64,000 bases of DNA from Eshraghiella crossota. GTDB taxonomy: Bacteria; Bacillota; Clostridia; Lachnospirales; Lachnospiraceae. The stretch lies in NCBI RefSeq assembly GCF_025148445.1, contig NZ_CP102270.1:496001-560000 (forward strand). The letters run 5' to 3'. Below the pieces are notes generated by a model. The model was not told the origin of the DNA and did no database searches. It saw only the letters and a list, made by a program, of their open reading frames with translations. Of this stretch, positions 53,884-63,026 are shown one piece after another (position 1 is the stretch's first letter; each line of letters starts with the position of its first letter). Both the position numbers and the translations under genes were made by a program.

Positions 53884-55317
53884 ATGAAAAAGCATAAAAT
53901 ATGTAAAATCCTTCTTGTTATACTGGCAATTTTTTTATGTGTGGCTTTTTATGAATTGCTCGGAATCTGCGTTGCATATAAAAAGCAGCTGGAAGTGTCC
54001 AATACAACCAAAAAAGAAACAAAAAATGGGTCATGGAACGAATGCAGTGAAAATACAGAACGGGCAGTAATCATAGAAAAGAATCCAGAAGCGCTTTTAC
54101 AAAGAGTGCGTTTGATCAAGAATGCAAAAAAGGAAATTATTCTTTCTACTTTTGCATTTCAATCCGATGAAAGTGGAAAATTGATTTTAGGAGCACTGCA
54201 TGATGCGGCAGACAGAGGTGTACATATTCGTCTGTTAGTAGATGGAATGGAGAGCTGGGTTGATATGGAAGGAAATCCATATTTCTATGGATTATCTTCT
54301 CATGAGAATGTTGAAATTAAACTATATAATAAGGCCAATCCGTTGAAACCATGGAAGATGATGGGTAGAATGCATGATAAATATTTGATTGCAGATGGAA
54401 AGAGATATATTCTTGGGGGAAGAAATACATACAATTATTTCCTGGGTGATTTTCCGGGACATAAGAATTATGACAGAGACGTGTTAGTGGTTTGCGATGA
54501 ACCTGAGAAAGAAAATTCAGTTAACCAGTTGTCAGAGTATTTTGAAACGATATGGGAACAAGAAGACAGTGGTTATTTTCATGACAATAAAAAACTGGCA
54601 AATAGAAAATCTGTAAAGAACGCAGTTTTAGAGTTGCAGAACGGCTATCAGAAATATTTTGAAGAGAATAAGGAAAGAATCTGCGATACCGATTACACGG
54701 ACGAAACTTTTGAGACAGAAAAGATTGCATTAGTGTCAAATCCTATTCACACAGGTTCCAAAGAACCAGTAGTGTGGTATCAGTTGGGAGAATTGATGAA
54801 AAATGCAAAAAATCGTGTGAAAATTCATACACCATATATTATCTGTAATGATATGATGTATAATACATGGGAGGAGATTGCAGAGAACGTTTCAGATTTT
54901 TCTATCATGACAAATTCAGTTGCGAATAATGGGAATCCATTTGGGGCTGCCGATTATGCGAAAAACAGAAATAGAATCTTAAGTACAGGAATTAATATCT
55001 GGGAATATGAAGGCGGTTATTCATACCACGGAAAAAGTATTCTGATTGACGATGATCTGTCTGTAATCGGTTCCTTTAATATGGACATGAGAAGTGCATA
55101 TCTGGATACGGAACTGATGCTTGTAATTCGCAGTAAAGATATTAATAAACAGTTGGAAGAGGGCATGATGGAATATGAAAGAGTGTCCCGACAGGTATTG
55201 GAAGATGGAACCTATCGTGATCCGTATCATGTAGAGCCAATTGAATTGACAAAGAAGCGTCAGAGAAACATACTTTTGGTACATCATCTGCTTGGATGGG
55301 CAAGATATCTGTTCTGA
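53884..55317 (+). CDS. Phospholipase D-like protein (cardiolipin synthase-like)
   Basis: A 477-residue protein with one N-terminal membrane helix (residues 7-30) and two phospholipase D domains. The HKD motifs are H164-x-K166-x4-D171 (MHDKYLIAD) and H382-x-K384-x4-D389 (YHGKSILID), each followed by GGRN and GSFNMDMRS. Cardiolipin synthases of this superfamily join two phosphatidylglycerols; others are hydrolases. It leads an operon that ends in a phosphatidylglycerophosphate synthase-like gene, which fits a phospholipid role. It starts weakly (CAGGTGATGTACA) and is followed after 18 bp by the response regulator. Confidence 0.85.
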   Translation: MKKHKICKILLVILAIFLCVAFYELLGICVAYKKQLEVSNTTKKETKNGSWNECSENTERAVIIEKNPEALLQRVRLIKNAKKEIILSTFAFQSDESGKLILGALHDAADRGVHIRLLVDGMESWVDMEGNPYFYGLSSHENVEIKLYNKANPLKPWKMMGRMHDKYLIADGKRYILGGRNTYNYFLGDFPGHKNYDRDVLVVCDEPEKENSVNQLSEYFETIWEQEDSGYFHDNKKLANRKSVKNAVLELQNGYQKYFEENKERICDTDYTDETFETEKIALVSNPIHTGSKEPVVWYQLGELMKNAKNRVKIHTPYIICNDMMYNTWEEIAENVSDFSIMTNSVANNGNPFGAADYAKNRNRILSTGINIWEYEGGYSYHGKSILIDDDLSVIGSFNMDMRSAYLDTELMLVIRSKDINKQLEEGMMEYERVSRQVLEDGTYRDPYHVEPIELTKKRQRNILLVHHLLGWARYLF

Positions 55318-55335
55318 TAAAGGAGGAAGAAGATC

Positions 55336-56007
55336 GTGTTTCAAATATTAATTGTAGAAGATGATAAAGAATTAAGCCAGCTATTCCAAAAAGTGCTTGA
55401 GAAGAATGGATATCAAGTCAAAAGTGCATCGGATGGAGCACAGGCATTAGAAGTATTGGATAAGGAATATATTGATCTGATCATTTCTGATATTATGATG
55501 CCGGTTATGGATGGCTATGAACTGGTGTCAGAACTTCGTTCAGCAGGATATCAGATACCAGTGCTTATGATCACTGCGAAAGGTTCCTTTGATGATATGC
55601 GCCAGGGATTTCTTTCGGGAAGTGACGATTATATGGTAAAACCGGTAAATGTGAATGAAATGGTTTTAAGAGTCGGAGCACTGCTTCGCCGTGCACAGAT
55701 ACTGAATGAACACAAAATTGTGATCGGTTCAACAGAGTTTGATTATGATGCAATGACGGTTACAACTGATAAGGAAAGTCTTGTTTTGCCTAAAAAAGAA
55801 TTCCTGCTTTTATATAAGCTTGCAGCTTCGCCAGGCAGAACATTTACAAAACAACAGTTGATGGATGAAGTATGGGGATACGAGACGGAGGCAGACCCAC
55901 ATACGATAGAGGTACATATAGGAAGAATCAGAGAGCGTTTTAAAGATAACCCTGATTTTGAAATCGTAACAATGCGTGGAATTGGATACAAGGTGGTGAA
56001 AAAATAA
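55336..56007 (+). CDS. OmpR-family response regulator
   Basis: A 223-residue regulator with acidic residues E8-D9-D10, phospho-acceptor D52 (IISDIMMPVMDG), MITAKGS and DDYMVKPVN, and an OmpR winged helix ending IVTMRGIGYKVV. The start is GTG at 55336, right after AGGAGGAAG. The stop overlaps the histidine kinase start. It likely controls its own envelope-lipid operon. Confidence 0.92.
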   Translation: MFQILIVEDDKELSQLFQKVLEKNGYQVKSASDGAQALEVLDKEYIDLIISDIMMPVMDGYELVSELRSAGYQIPVLMITAKGSFDDMRQGFLSGSDDYMVKPVNVNEMVLRVGALLRRAQILNEHKIVIGSTEFDYDAMTVTTDKESLVLPKKEFLLLYKLAASPGRTFTKQQLMDEVWGYETEADPHTIEVHIGRIRERFKDNPDFEIVTMRGIGYKVVKK

Positions 56008-57050
56008 TGGAACAAAAGAAAGAAAAAGGATTGCGGATCCGATCCTGTCTGACTGGTGCAATCTGGCTGGCACTTGTATTTTCAACAGTCATATCTGCTT
56101 TATTATTTGCTTTTTTGAATCATTTTTTTAATCTGCCGGGCAGCATACCTGTGCTTGGCTGGCTTTTGATTTTCAATACATTGATTGCAGGGCTGATCAC
56201 TTCCTTTATTAATGCAAAGTTACTAGAACCAATTACCAGACTTAGTAAAGCAATGAAGGAAGTTTCTCGGGGAGATTTTGAACAGCATTTGGAAACGAAC
56301 AGCCGTATAGCAGAAGTCGGAGAATCTTATCAGAGTTTTAATGTGATGACAAAAGAACTTCGTGCAACAGAGGTGCTGCAGATGGATTTTGTATCTAATG
56401 TTTCTCATGAGTTTAAGACCCCGATTAATGCCATTGAAGGGTATACAATGCTTCTTCAGGGAGAAGAACTGTCTCAGGAGCAAGAGGAATATGTAGAAAA
56501 AATCCTGTTTAATACCCAAAGGCTTTCCGGATTGGTTGGAAATATTTTGCTGTTATCCAAGTTAGAGAATCAGAACATACCAATGAAAAAAACAGAATAT
56601 CGTTTGGATGAACAGATCCGTCAGGCATTTCTTTCCCTGGAGACAAAATGGACAGAAAAAGAAATTGGTTTCCAGGTAGAGCTGGAGGAAGTTAAATATA
56701 CTGGAAATGAAGGACTTTTTATGCATATCTGGATAAATCTTTTGGATAATGCGATTAAGTTCAGTCCTGCAAAGGGGACAATTATGATGTTTCTGAAGCA
56801 GGAAAAGGATTCTGTAATGTTTATTCTGGAAGATGAAGGACCGGGAATAGAGGATGATGTGAAAACCAGAATATTTGATAAATTTTATCAGGCAGACGGT
56901 TCTCACAAAGCAGAAGGAAATGGTCTCGGCCTTGCACTTGTGAAACGGATCGTAGATAGTGCTGGCGGGACAATCAAGGCAGAAAACCGGGAATATGGTG
57001 GATGCAGATTTGTTGTAGAGCTTCCAATACAGAAAGATGAGGCCATATAA
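56007..57050 (+). CDS. Sensor histidine kinase
   Basis: A 347-residue kinase. Two closely spaced helices (residues about 14-36 and 43-65) leave almost no extracellular loop, so the signal is probably sensed within the membrane. A HAMP domain (RLSKAMKEVSRGDFEQHL) precedes HisKA with H134 (VSHEFKTP). The ATPase motifs are NLLDNAIKFSP, DEGPGIE and GNGLGLALVKRI. Intramembrane-sensing kinases often respond to cell-envelope stress. The 1-bp overlap with the regulator confirms the pair. Confidence 0.92.
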   Translation: MEQKKEKGLRIRSCLTGAIWLALVFSTVISALLFAFLNHFFNLPGSIPVLGWLLIFNTLIAGLITSFINAKLLEPITRLSKAMKEVSRGDFEQHLETNSRIAEVGESYQSFNVMTKELRATEVLQMDFVSNVSHEFKTPINAIEGYTMLLQGEELSQEQEEYVEKILFNTQRLSGLVGNILLLSKLENQNIPMKKTEYRLDEQIRQAFLSLETKWTEKEIGFQVELEEVKYTGNEGLFMHIWINLLDNAIKFSPAKGTIMMFLKQEKDSVMFILEDEGPGIEDDVKTRIFDKFYQADGSHKAEGNGLGLALVKRIVDSAGGTIKAENREYGGCRFVVELPIQKDEAI

Positions 57051-57081
57051 GTTTAAGAAAAACAGATAGAGGAGGAATTAC

Positions 57082-58146
57082 ATGACATTTTATCAGGAAT
57101 TGCAGTTAAATCAGGCAGGTTCTAAAAATCTGTTGAAAAAGAGTGAAACAGTGAAAGAAAAATCATATCATATACTGGTATATTTGGTAAAGATAGCTGT
57201 TACAATGGCATTTTGTTTTTTATTTGTTACTATTTTCAGTATCTTATTTGGAAATGAGAATAGTATTGTGGGTGTAGTAGTTTTATTATGCCTTATGGTA
57301 TTTCGGAATGCGGATCTGGGGATCCACACCGGACAATCTACAATGCTTTTGGCTTTGTTCTTTGTAATTATGACTGTATGTCCGCATTTAGCAAATCAGT
57401 TTTCACCGGTATTGGGAATGCTGTTAAATATTGCGGCACTGGCTGTGTTGATTCTGTTCGGATGCCATAATCCATTCATGTTTAATCAATCTACATTGGT
57501 TCTTGGGTATCTACTGCTATATGGTTATGATGTTACGGGAAAAAGCTATCAGATGCGATTAGTCGGAATGGCTTTAGGTGCAGCACTTACCTGCTTCGTA
57601 TTTTATCGAAATCATAAAAACAGAACTTATAAAAGAAATCTGAAAGATCTGATACAAGAATTTGATATCACTTCTTCCAGAACAAAATGGCAGATATGTC
57701 AGATTTTATGCGTACCGATTGTTCTTTGCATTGCAGAACTTTGTAATATGCCACGTGCAATGTGGGCTGGTATTGCGGCCATGTCCGTGATTTTGCCGTT
57801 TATGGAAGATATGCACTACAGAGTCCGTAAAAGGATTGTCGGAAATATTGCAGGTGTTATATGTTTTACAGTATTATATTTTCTGCTTCCTTCGTCAATC
57901 TATGCATATATAGGAATTCTTGGTGGAATCGGTGTAGGATTTTCAGCACAATATGGCTGGCAGGCAGTATTTAACACATTTGGTGCTTTAGCCATTGCTG
58001 CAGAGACTTATGGACTACAAGGAGCGGTTAGTCTTAGAGTGATTCAAAATGTTTTTGGTGTTGTGTTTGCTTTAGCATTTTGTGTTATATTTTATTGGTT
58101 TATGTCTAAAAAAAAGGAAAGTGATGTGACCGTACATGCAGAGTGA
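57082..58146 (+). CDS. FUSC-family-like membrane protein
   Basis: A 354-residue protein with about ten helices arranged as two similar halves. The second half contains MPRAMWAGIAAMSVILPF and RVRKRIVGNIAGV, which match the aromatic-acid exporter/FUSC-like repeat. No coupled cytoplasmic domain is present. The substrate is unknown; position between a two-component system and a phospholipid synthase suggests an envelope role. AGGAGG precedes the ATG. Confidence 0.78.
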   Translation: MTFYQELQLNQAGSKNLLKKSETVKEKSYHILVYLVKIAVTMAFCFLFVTIFSILFGNENSIVGVVVLLCLMVFRNADLGIHTGQSTMLLALFFVIMTVCPHLANQFSPVLGMLLNIAALAVLILFGCHNPFMFNQSTLVLGYLLLYGYDVTGKSYQMRLVGMALGAALTCFVFYRNHKNRTYKRNLKDLIQEFDITSSRTKWQICQILCVPIVLCIAELCNMPRAMWAGIAAMSVILPFMEDMHYRVRKRIVGNIAGVICFTVLYFLLPSSIYAYIGILGGIGVGFSAQYGWQAVFNTFGALAIAAETYGLQGAVSLRVIQNVFGVVFALAFCVIFYWFMSKKKESDVTVHAE

Positions 58147-58708
58147 AGTGAATCAGGAAGAAAATTTGAATAGAATTATTACGGTTCCTAATCTTCTTTC
58201 TTTTTTTCGGCTTTGTCTGATTCCGGTAATTATATGGAGTTATTGTGTAAAGAAAAATCCTCTGTTAGCTGGTGAAATCTTATTGCTGTCTGGTATTACG
58301 GATCTTGCTGATGGATATATCGCAAGAAGATTCCATAGGATTAGTAATTTAGGAAAAATACTTGATCCGGTGGCTGATAAGCTGACACAGGCAGCGATGT
58401 TAATCTGTCTGTTTACTCGTTTTCCGCATATGCTTCTTTTAATCGTAATAATGGCAGGTAAGGAGCTGTATATGGTAGTCAGTGGATGTCTTGTGATACG
58501 AAAGACAGGAAAAGTACATGGTGCAGACTGGCATGGAAAGATAGTAACCTTTTTATTATATGGAACTGCAGCGGTGCATATTATATGGTTCCACATTACA
58601 CCAATGGTATCAGATCTGTTGATTGGTTTGTGCGCTATAATGATGGCCATATCGGTCGCTCTGTATATTATCCAGAATACCAGGACTCTTAAGGGAGAGA
58701 CTGTATAA
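58136..58708 (+). CDS. CDP-alcohol phosphatidyltransferase (PgsA-like)
   Basis: A 190-residue membrane enzyme with the CDP-alcohol signature D-G-x2-A-R-x8-G-x3-D-x3-D (DLADGYIARRF...GKILDPVADK) around residues 55-85, and four to six helices. The best guess is phosphatidylglycerophosphate synthase, using CDP-diacylglycerol and glycerol-3-phosphate. It overlaps the FUSC-like gene by 11 bp. With the phospholipase D-like enzyme at the head of the operon it could supply phosphatidylglycerol for cardiolipin formation. Confidence 0.88.
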   Translation: MQSEVNQEENLNRIITVPNLLSFFRLCLIPVIIWSYCVKKNPLLAGEILLLSGITDLADGYIARRFHRISNLGKILDPVADKLTQAAMLICLFTRFPHMLLLIVIMAGKELYMVVSGCLVIRKTGKVHGADWHGKIVTFLLYGTAAVHIIWFHITPMVSDLLIGLCAIMMAISVALYIIQNTRTLKGETV

Positions 58709-58914
58709 GCAATTTTATATTGCAATGACTAGAAAATATTTAGGAGAAGATAGATATAAACATTAAGTCAAACACACAAACTATGGAGTCTTTAGTCGGT
58801 TTAATAAAATTTTAGATAGAAAATAAATCATTCAATGTCATTTAGATAAGGTTTTTTATGACAAAAAGACAGATTGCTTATCTGCCTCATAATGCAGTAT
58901 AATGGCAACGAGGT

Positions 58915-59253
58915 TTATGCAACCCGATACATGAAATTCCTATTTCTCTCTGGACGGAGGTGGATAGGATATTTTCGATTGTACCTGACAGGTGTCAGAT
59001 GCTTTTGTATGAGAAGCATGGACTCTGTTTCGTTACCATCGTGTTTGAGATATGCCCTGCATATGTTTACTGCATTTGAAACGGATTTACTCTGCATCTG
59101 GAGCATAAACTGAATATACTTGCGGAAAGAAAGTTTGCGGTTCCTAGTAAAATCACTTTCCGGATTACGGCAGAACATGGAGTGAATTTCATCGAGTTCT
59201 GTGATGCAGTTGTCGAGTGTAGATTTTAAATTAGATAAGAAAAAATCAGCCAT
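58915..59253 (-). pseudogene. IS4-family transposase, N-terminal remnant
   Basis: The first 45 residues (MADFFLSNLKSTLDNCITE..., NPESDFTRNRKLSFRKYIQFML) resemble the start of IS4-family DDE transposases. The catalytic domain is missing; after about residue 60 the frame diverges and the element is cut. AAGGAGG precedes the ATG. A small hairpin (AGTGG...CCACT, 59361-59387) upstream may be part of the same element. The neighbouring 58,709-58,914 and 59,254-59,481 hold no recognisable gene. Confidence 0.65.
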
Positions 59254-59481
59254 AATGAGCCTCCTTGAAATATGTTTATAATCAAGGCTTGCGCAACATA
59301 TATTGGCTTACTTGTCAACTGTTTTTTGTAATATTTTTAAAGTTTTTAGGCATAAAAACAGTGGCTTTCTATGACAGAAAACCACTAAAATGATGCTTAA
59401 CTGAATGGCATTGCTTTATCACCACTTTGAAAATGGTTGTTTTATGGCGGATAGTCAGACAGTTTTGGATATAAGAGATGA

Positions 59482-59592
59482 TCTGTGAGCAACAATGAAT
59501 GCAGGGAAGTGACCGAAAATTACCGCACAGGACGGAGTGCATATTTACGGCTTGGACAGTTGTTTATGAGATTGTTTGCAGGACTATTATAG
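59482..59592 (+). pseudogene. Copy B of the gene-end remnant
   Basis: An open frame of 36 codons without a start, ending RTGRSAYLRLGQLFMRLFAGLL and a TAG. Its last 12 residues are identical to those at 53648-53686, with only synonymous changes. It lies directly ahead of the bile salt hydrolase gene. Parent protein not identified. Confidence 0.55.
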
Positions 59593-59613
59593 CAGAAAGA
59601 AGAGGTGTTCGAT

Positions 59614-60603
59614 ATGTGTACAGCAGCAACTTACAAAACAAAAGATTTTTATATGGGCAGAACGCTTGATTATGAATTTTCCTATGGGGAACAGATTACG
59701 ATAACGCCAAGAAATTACGAATTTGATTTCCGGTTTGCCGGGAAGATAAAAAGCCATTATGCTTTGATCGGAATGGCATTTGTTGCAGGAGGTTATCCGC
59801 TTTATTATGATGCTGTTAATGAAAAAGGCCTTGGAATGGCAGGTCTTAATTTTGTCGGCAATGCGGCATATGAAGAGGCTTTGCCGGAAGATGAAACAGA
59901 AGTCAGCCAGGTGGCACAGTTCGAGTTCATCCCATGGATCCTTACACAGTGTGCTACTGTAGCAGAGGCGAGAGAGAAGCTGGCAGCAATGAGACTGACA
60001 GGCACAGCATTCAGTGAACAGCTGCCGACAGCACAGCTTCACTGGATCATTGCAGACAAAGACGCCTGTATCGTTGTTGAGTCTATGAAGGATGGGCTGC
60101 ATGTATATGATAATCCGGTAGGAGTGCTTACCAATAATCCACCATTCCTGGGTCAGATGTTTGCACTGAATAATTATGCCGGAGTATCCAGAAAACAGCC
60201 GGAGAGTACTTTTGCAGGAGTATTACAGCTTGATGCATATAGCAGAGGAATGGGTGGAATGGGAATACCTGGAGATCTTTCCAGCCAGTCAAGATTTGTG
60301 AAAGTTGCCTTTACAAAATTAAATTCGATCTCCGGTGAAGAAGAGGGTGAGAGTGTAAGCCAGTTCTTCCATATCTTAGGATCTGTAGATCAGCAGCGTG
60401 GATGTTGTGAGGTGACAGAAGGCAAATATGAGATCACGATATACACGTCCTGTTGTAATACAGCAAAAGGTATTTATTATTATACGACTTATGATAATCA
60501 TCAGATCACAGCGGTTGACATGCATGCGGAAAATCTGGATTCAGATCAGCTGATCTGTTATCCGCTTCTGTCCAAGGGCGAAGTCAGATGGCAGAATAAA
60601 TAA
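59614..60603 (+). CDS. bsh: Choloylglycine hydrolase (bile salt hydrolase)
   Basis: A 329-residue Ntn hydrolase that cleaves glycine- or taurine-conjugated bile salts. The catalytic cysteine is residue 2 (MCTAATYKT), exposed by removal of Met1. Other active-site residues are present: R16 and D19 (GRTLDYEF), the asparagine in NEKGLGMAGLNF, the asparagine in VLTNNPPF, and the arginine in GDLSSQSRFVK. ATG 59614 is required for Cys2; the in-frame start at 59605 would abolish activity. It appears intact, and points to a gut habitat. Penicillin V acylase activity is the alternative within the family. Confidence 0.93.
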   Translation: MCTAATYKTKDFYMGRTLDYEFSYGEQITITPRNYEFDFRFAGKIKSHYALIGMAFVAGGYPLYYDAVNEKGLGMAGLNFVGNAAYEEALPEDETEVSQVAQFEFIPWILTQCATVAEAREKLAAMRLTGTAFSEQLPTAQLHWIIADKDACIVVESMKDGLHVYDNPVGVLTNNPPFLGQMFALNNYAGVSRKQPESTFAGVLQLDAYSRGMGGMGIPGDLSSQSRFVKVAFTKLNSISGEEEGESVSQFFHILGSVDQQRGCCEVTEGKYEITIYTSCCNTAKGIYYYTTYDNHQITAVDMHAENLDSDQLICYPLLSKGEVRWQNK

Positions 60604-60653
60604 TACGAAAATGCACGGAGAAAGCATATCGCAGAACAACAGGAGGAAAGACC

Positions 60654-61233
60654 ATGAAAGAAGTTAAAACACCGAAAAAACCACTGGCATATTATTATGG
60701 GATTGTGTTAATAGTGCTGATCGTATTTAATCTGGTTGTCACACCAATCCTTATGGAGCATCAGGTAAAGGAAACGGATTATGGAACTTTTATGAGCATG
60801 ATCGAGAAGAAGAATATCGGTGAAGTAGAAGTTAAGGACAATCAGATCATCTTTACAGATAAAGATCAAAAAAATATATAAAACAGGTCTGATGAACGAT
60901 CCGAACCTGACGGACAGGCTATATGGATGTGGAGCAGTATTCGCAAAAGATATCGATAAGCAGATGTCACCGATCATCAGCTTCCTACTGACAGGGGTTT
61001 TGCCATTGATCCTTTTAATCGCACTGGGAAATTATATGGCGAAGAAACTGATGGAGCATGCCGGAGGAAAAAATTCGATGGCTTTTGGAATGGGAAAAAG
61101 CAATGCGAAGATTTATGTGCAATCCAGTGAGGGAATCCGTTTTTCAGACGTTGCAGGAGAAGATGAGGCGAAAGAAAACCTTTCAGAGATCGTTGATTAT
61201 CTTCACAATCCGAAGAAGTATACCGATGTAGGT
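60654..61233 (+). pseudogene. ftsH: Second ftsH copy, frameshifted and truncated
   Basis: The N-terminal 75 residues (membrane helix near residue 18, YGTFMSMIEKKNIGEVEV) run into a stop after an A7 tract at 60868-60874. Removing one A restores the frame through YKTGLMNDPNLTDRL. The second part (from 60892) has the second helix, [28 protein letters not shown] and YLHNPKKYTDVG, and stops about 15 residues before the Walker A site, where an IS30-family element begins. No ATPase or protease domain remains. It is clearly diverged from the intact ftsH at 18403. Confidence 0.85.
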
Positions 61234-61234
61234 C

Positions 61235-62954
61235 CTTGAATGAAAAACTAAAACCTAACTGAAATATCGTCTGATTACACAAAATCGATTTTTGAGCCCA
61301 AATTTAATTCATTTTAGGATGCCTGTTTTCTGAAAAGGTGCTATAATTAGCATATTCTAGACAATGGGTATATCGAAAATCGCATAGCTAACAGACGGCT
61401 GGCTAACTCTTATGCAAAAGTAAACGCGACCCGTCTAATAACACCTATTGACAAATCGATTACTACCTGCATTTAAGTCTTTTAATTACTTTTTAACAAA
61501 TAAGTCTGGCATCAAATGCACTTCATCTGGCGGGATGAGGTGCATTTTTAACAATCTCATGAATTCTTGAAAATCTTCATCATCTTCCTCAACCAACTCA
61601 TATGGACTTTTATTTCCAAGTCCAGGTCGTTTCACGCTATTGATGTGATTCATGAGCTTAGTGATGTCATCCTGATTATAAGGATTTAAGCTTTTCTTTT
61701 TAGGAATCGCATAACGAATAAATTCATGGTTTTTCTCGATACATCCTTTTTGCCATGAAGCCATTGGATCACAGTAATAAAGACTTGTTCTGTAAATCAG
61801 AAAACCATCCTCATCAGTTGTAAGCTCCAGCTCATCAACTTTCTTGAATTCGCTGCCATTGTCAGTCAATACAACTGGAAATAATCTTCTAAATACTTCT
61901 ATTCCAAGCCCTGTCTCAAGATAGTCAAACACTCTTTTTACAGATTCTGCTTTCCCATCTGGCATAAGAAAAAGTAGCATTACATTGTTCTTCCTAAATA
62001 TCATTGTAAGAAGCCTTTTCCCTTGTTCTCTCACACCTTTTACAGTATCCATTTCTACCACTTCATCTTCTGTATACTTTACTTTCATCGCATACTCAAA
62101 ATCAGTGTAAGTTCTGCCTTGGCGGAATTCTATATTTGCAAATCCAATAGATGGCTGATACCCTTTTCCTCGTTTCTTATACCCGGTTTTTCTGCGCAGG
62201 TCTATGTTTTTGACCGTCAACTCACCATCATCTATGTAATTATAGAGAGTCCGCAAACATACTGGTATTTCATTTTCATGCTCAGCATATATGTGGGTAA
62301 GAGGCTGTCCCTTTTTAACAAGTTTGGTAATCAGTTCATCCATTTCAGATTTCTTTTCATCAGAAATGCGAATTCCCTGTCTGCTTTCGCTTCGTCTTCG
62401 TGTGACAGTTGCATCAGCATGCTTTGCACTGTAAATATATTTGTCTTTTGAACAAAGCTTTTTCTCAGAACAGTTATTACACACATATGGAGGCTTTTCG
62501 AATTTATGGCATGCCCGGGATACATATTTATCGCAGTATTTCTGGCAGTCCACACTTCGGCATCTACAACAGTTTTCTTCGCAGGATTCATCTCCACAAA
62601 CGTGACGCTGTACATACTGTCTTACAAATCGGCAGTCCTTTCTTAGAAAATAGTTACCCGGAATGAATGTACGATTTTCTTTAATCTCATGTGCAATCGT
62701 TGACGGATGACGATGGAGTAGTTTTCCTATTTTTTTGAAGGAATCTTTACTGCTAATTCCGGTTTCTATCGCAATCCTGTCAGACAGATCCATCTGTCCT
62801 TCTTTTTTGTAATAAGTCATATCTGCCACTTTCTAGCAGATAGCAATCGATATCTTAACTATATCATGTCTGCCAGAAGAAGCCATTGCAAAAGTAAATT
62901 AGACTTTTTTAGCCATTTTCAGTTGTCAAAGTACAGGTTTAATTTTTCAATCTA
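61235..62954 (-). mobile_element. IS30-family insertion sequence
   Basis: About 1.7 kb with one transposase on the minus strand. Imperfect terminal inverted repeats can be aligned: TTGAATGAAAAACTAAAACC from 61236 and, on the other strand, TAGATTGAAAAATTAAACCT from 62954. GGTC occurs directly outside both ends (61231-61234 and 62955-62958) as a possible target duplication. The left end exactly marks where ftsH similarity stops; the right flank does not continue ftsH, so a deletion accompanied or followed insertion. Confidence 0.72.
61486..62829 (-). CDS. IS30-family transposase
   Basis: A 447-residue DDE transposase. The N-terminal helix-turn-helix (SFKKIGKLLHRHPSTIAHEI) is followed by a cysteine-rich zinc-binding region (residues about 77-125 with paired Cys). 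The catalytic core has VEMDTVKG (D), VVLTDNGSEF (D) and GCIEKNHEFIRYAIPKKK (E), and appears intact. GTG 62829 or ATG 62820 could start it; a hairpin ATCTGC...GCAGAT (62821-62841) covers the start region. Confidence 0.94.
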   Translation of the reverse strand: MADMTYYKKEGQMDLSDRIAIETGISSKDSFKKIGKLLHRHPSTIAHEIKENRTFIPGNYFLRKDCRFVRQYVQRHVCGDESCEENCCRCRSVDCQKYCDKYVSRACHKFEKPPYVCNNCSEKKLCSKDKYIYSAKHADATVTRRRSESRQGIRISDEKKSEMDELITKLVKKGQPLTHIYAEHENEIPVCLRTLYNYIDDGELTVKNIDLRRKTGYKKRGKGYQPSIGFANIEFRQGRTYTDFEYAMKVKYTEDEVVEMDTVKGVREQGKRLLTMIFRKNNVMLLFLMPDGKAESVKRVFDYLETGLGIEVFRRLFPVVLTDNGSEFKKVDELELTTDEDGFLIYRTSLYYCDPMASWQKGCIEKNHEFIRYAIPKKKSLNPYNQDDITKLMNHINSVKRPGLGNKSPYELVEEDDEDFQEFMRLLKMHLIPPDEVHLMPDLFVKK

Positions 62955-63026
62955 GGTCTCTACATGGCATAGTATCGCAAAATATGTGTACCATTATTAG
63001 GACACATAAAACAATTTTGCACATTA

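Noticed and set aside
58240-58725. 161-codon minus-strand frame opposite the phosphatidyltransferase gene
   Set aside because: The plus strand carries the complete CDP-alcohol motif; the antisense frame has no motif or ribosome site.
59587-60102. 171-codon minus-strand frame opposite the bile salt hydrolase
   Set aside because: The plus-strand frame has every active-site residue of the family; the antisense product is Cys/His-rich nonsense.
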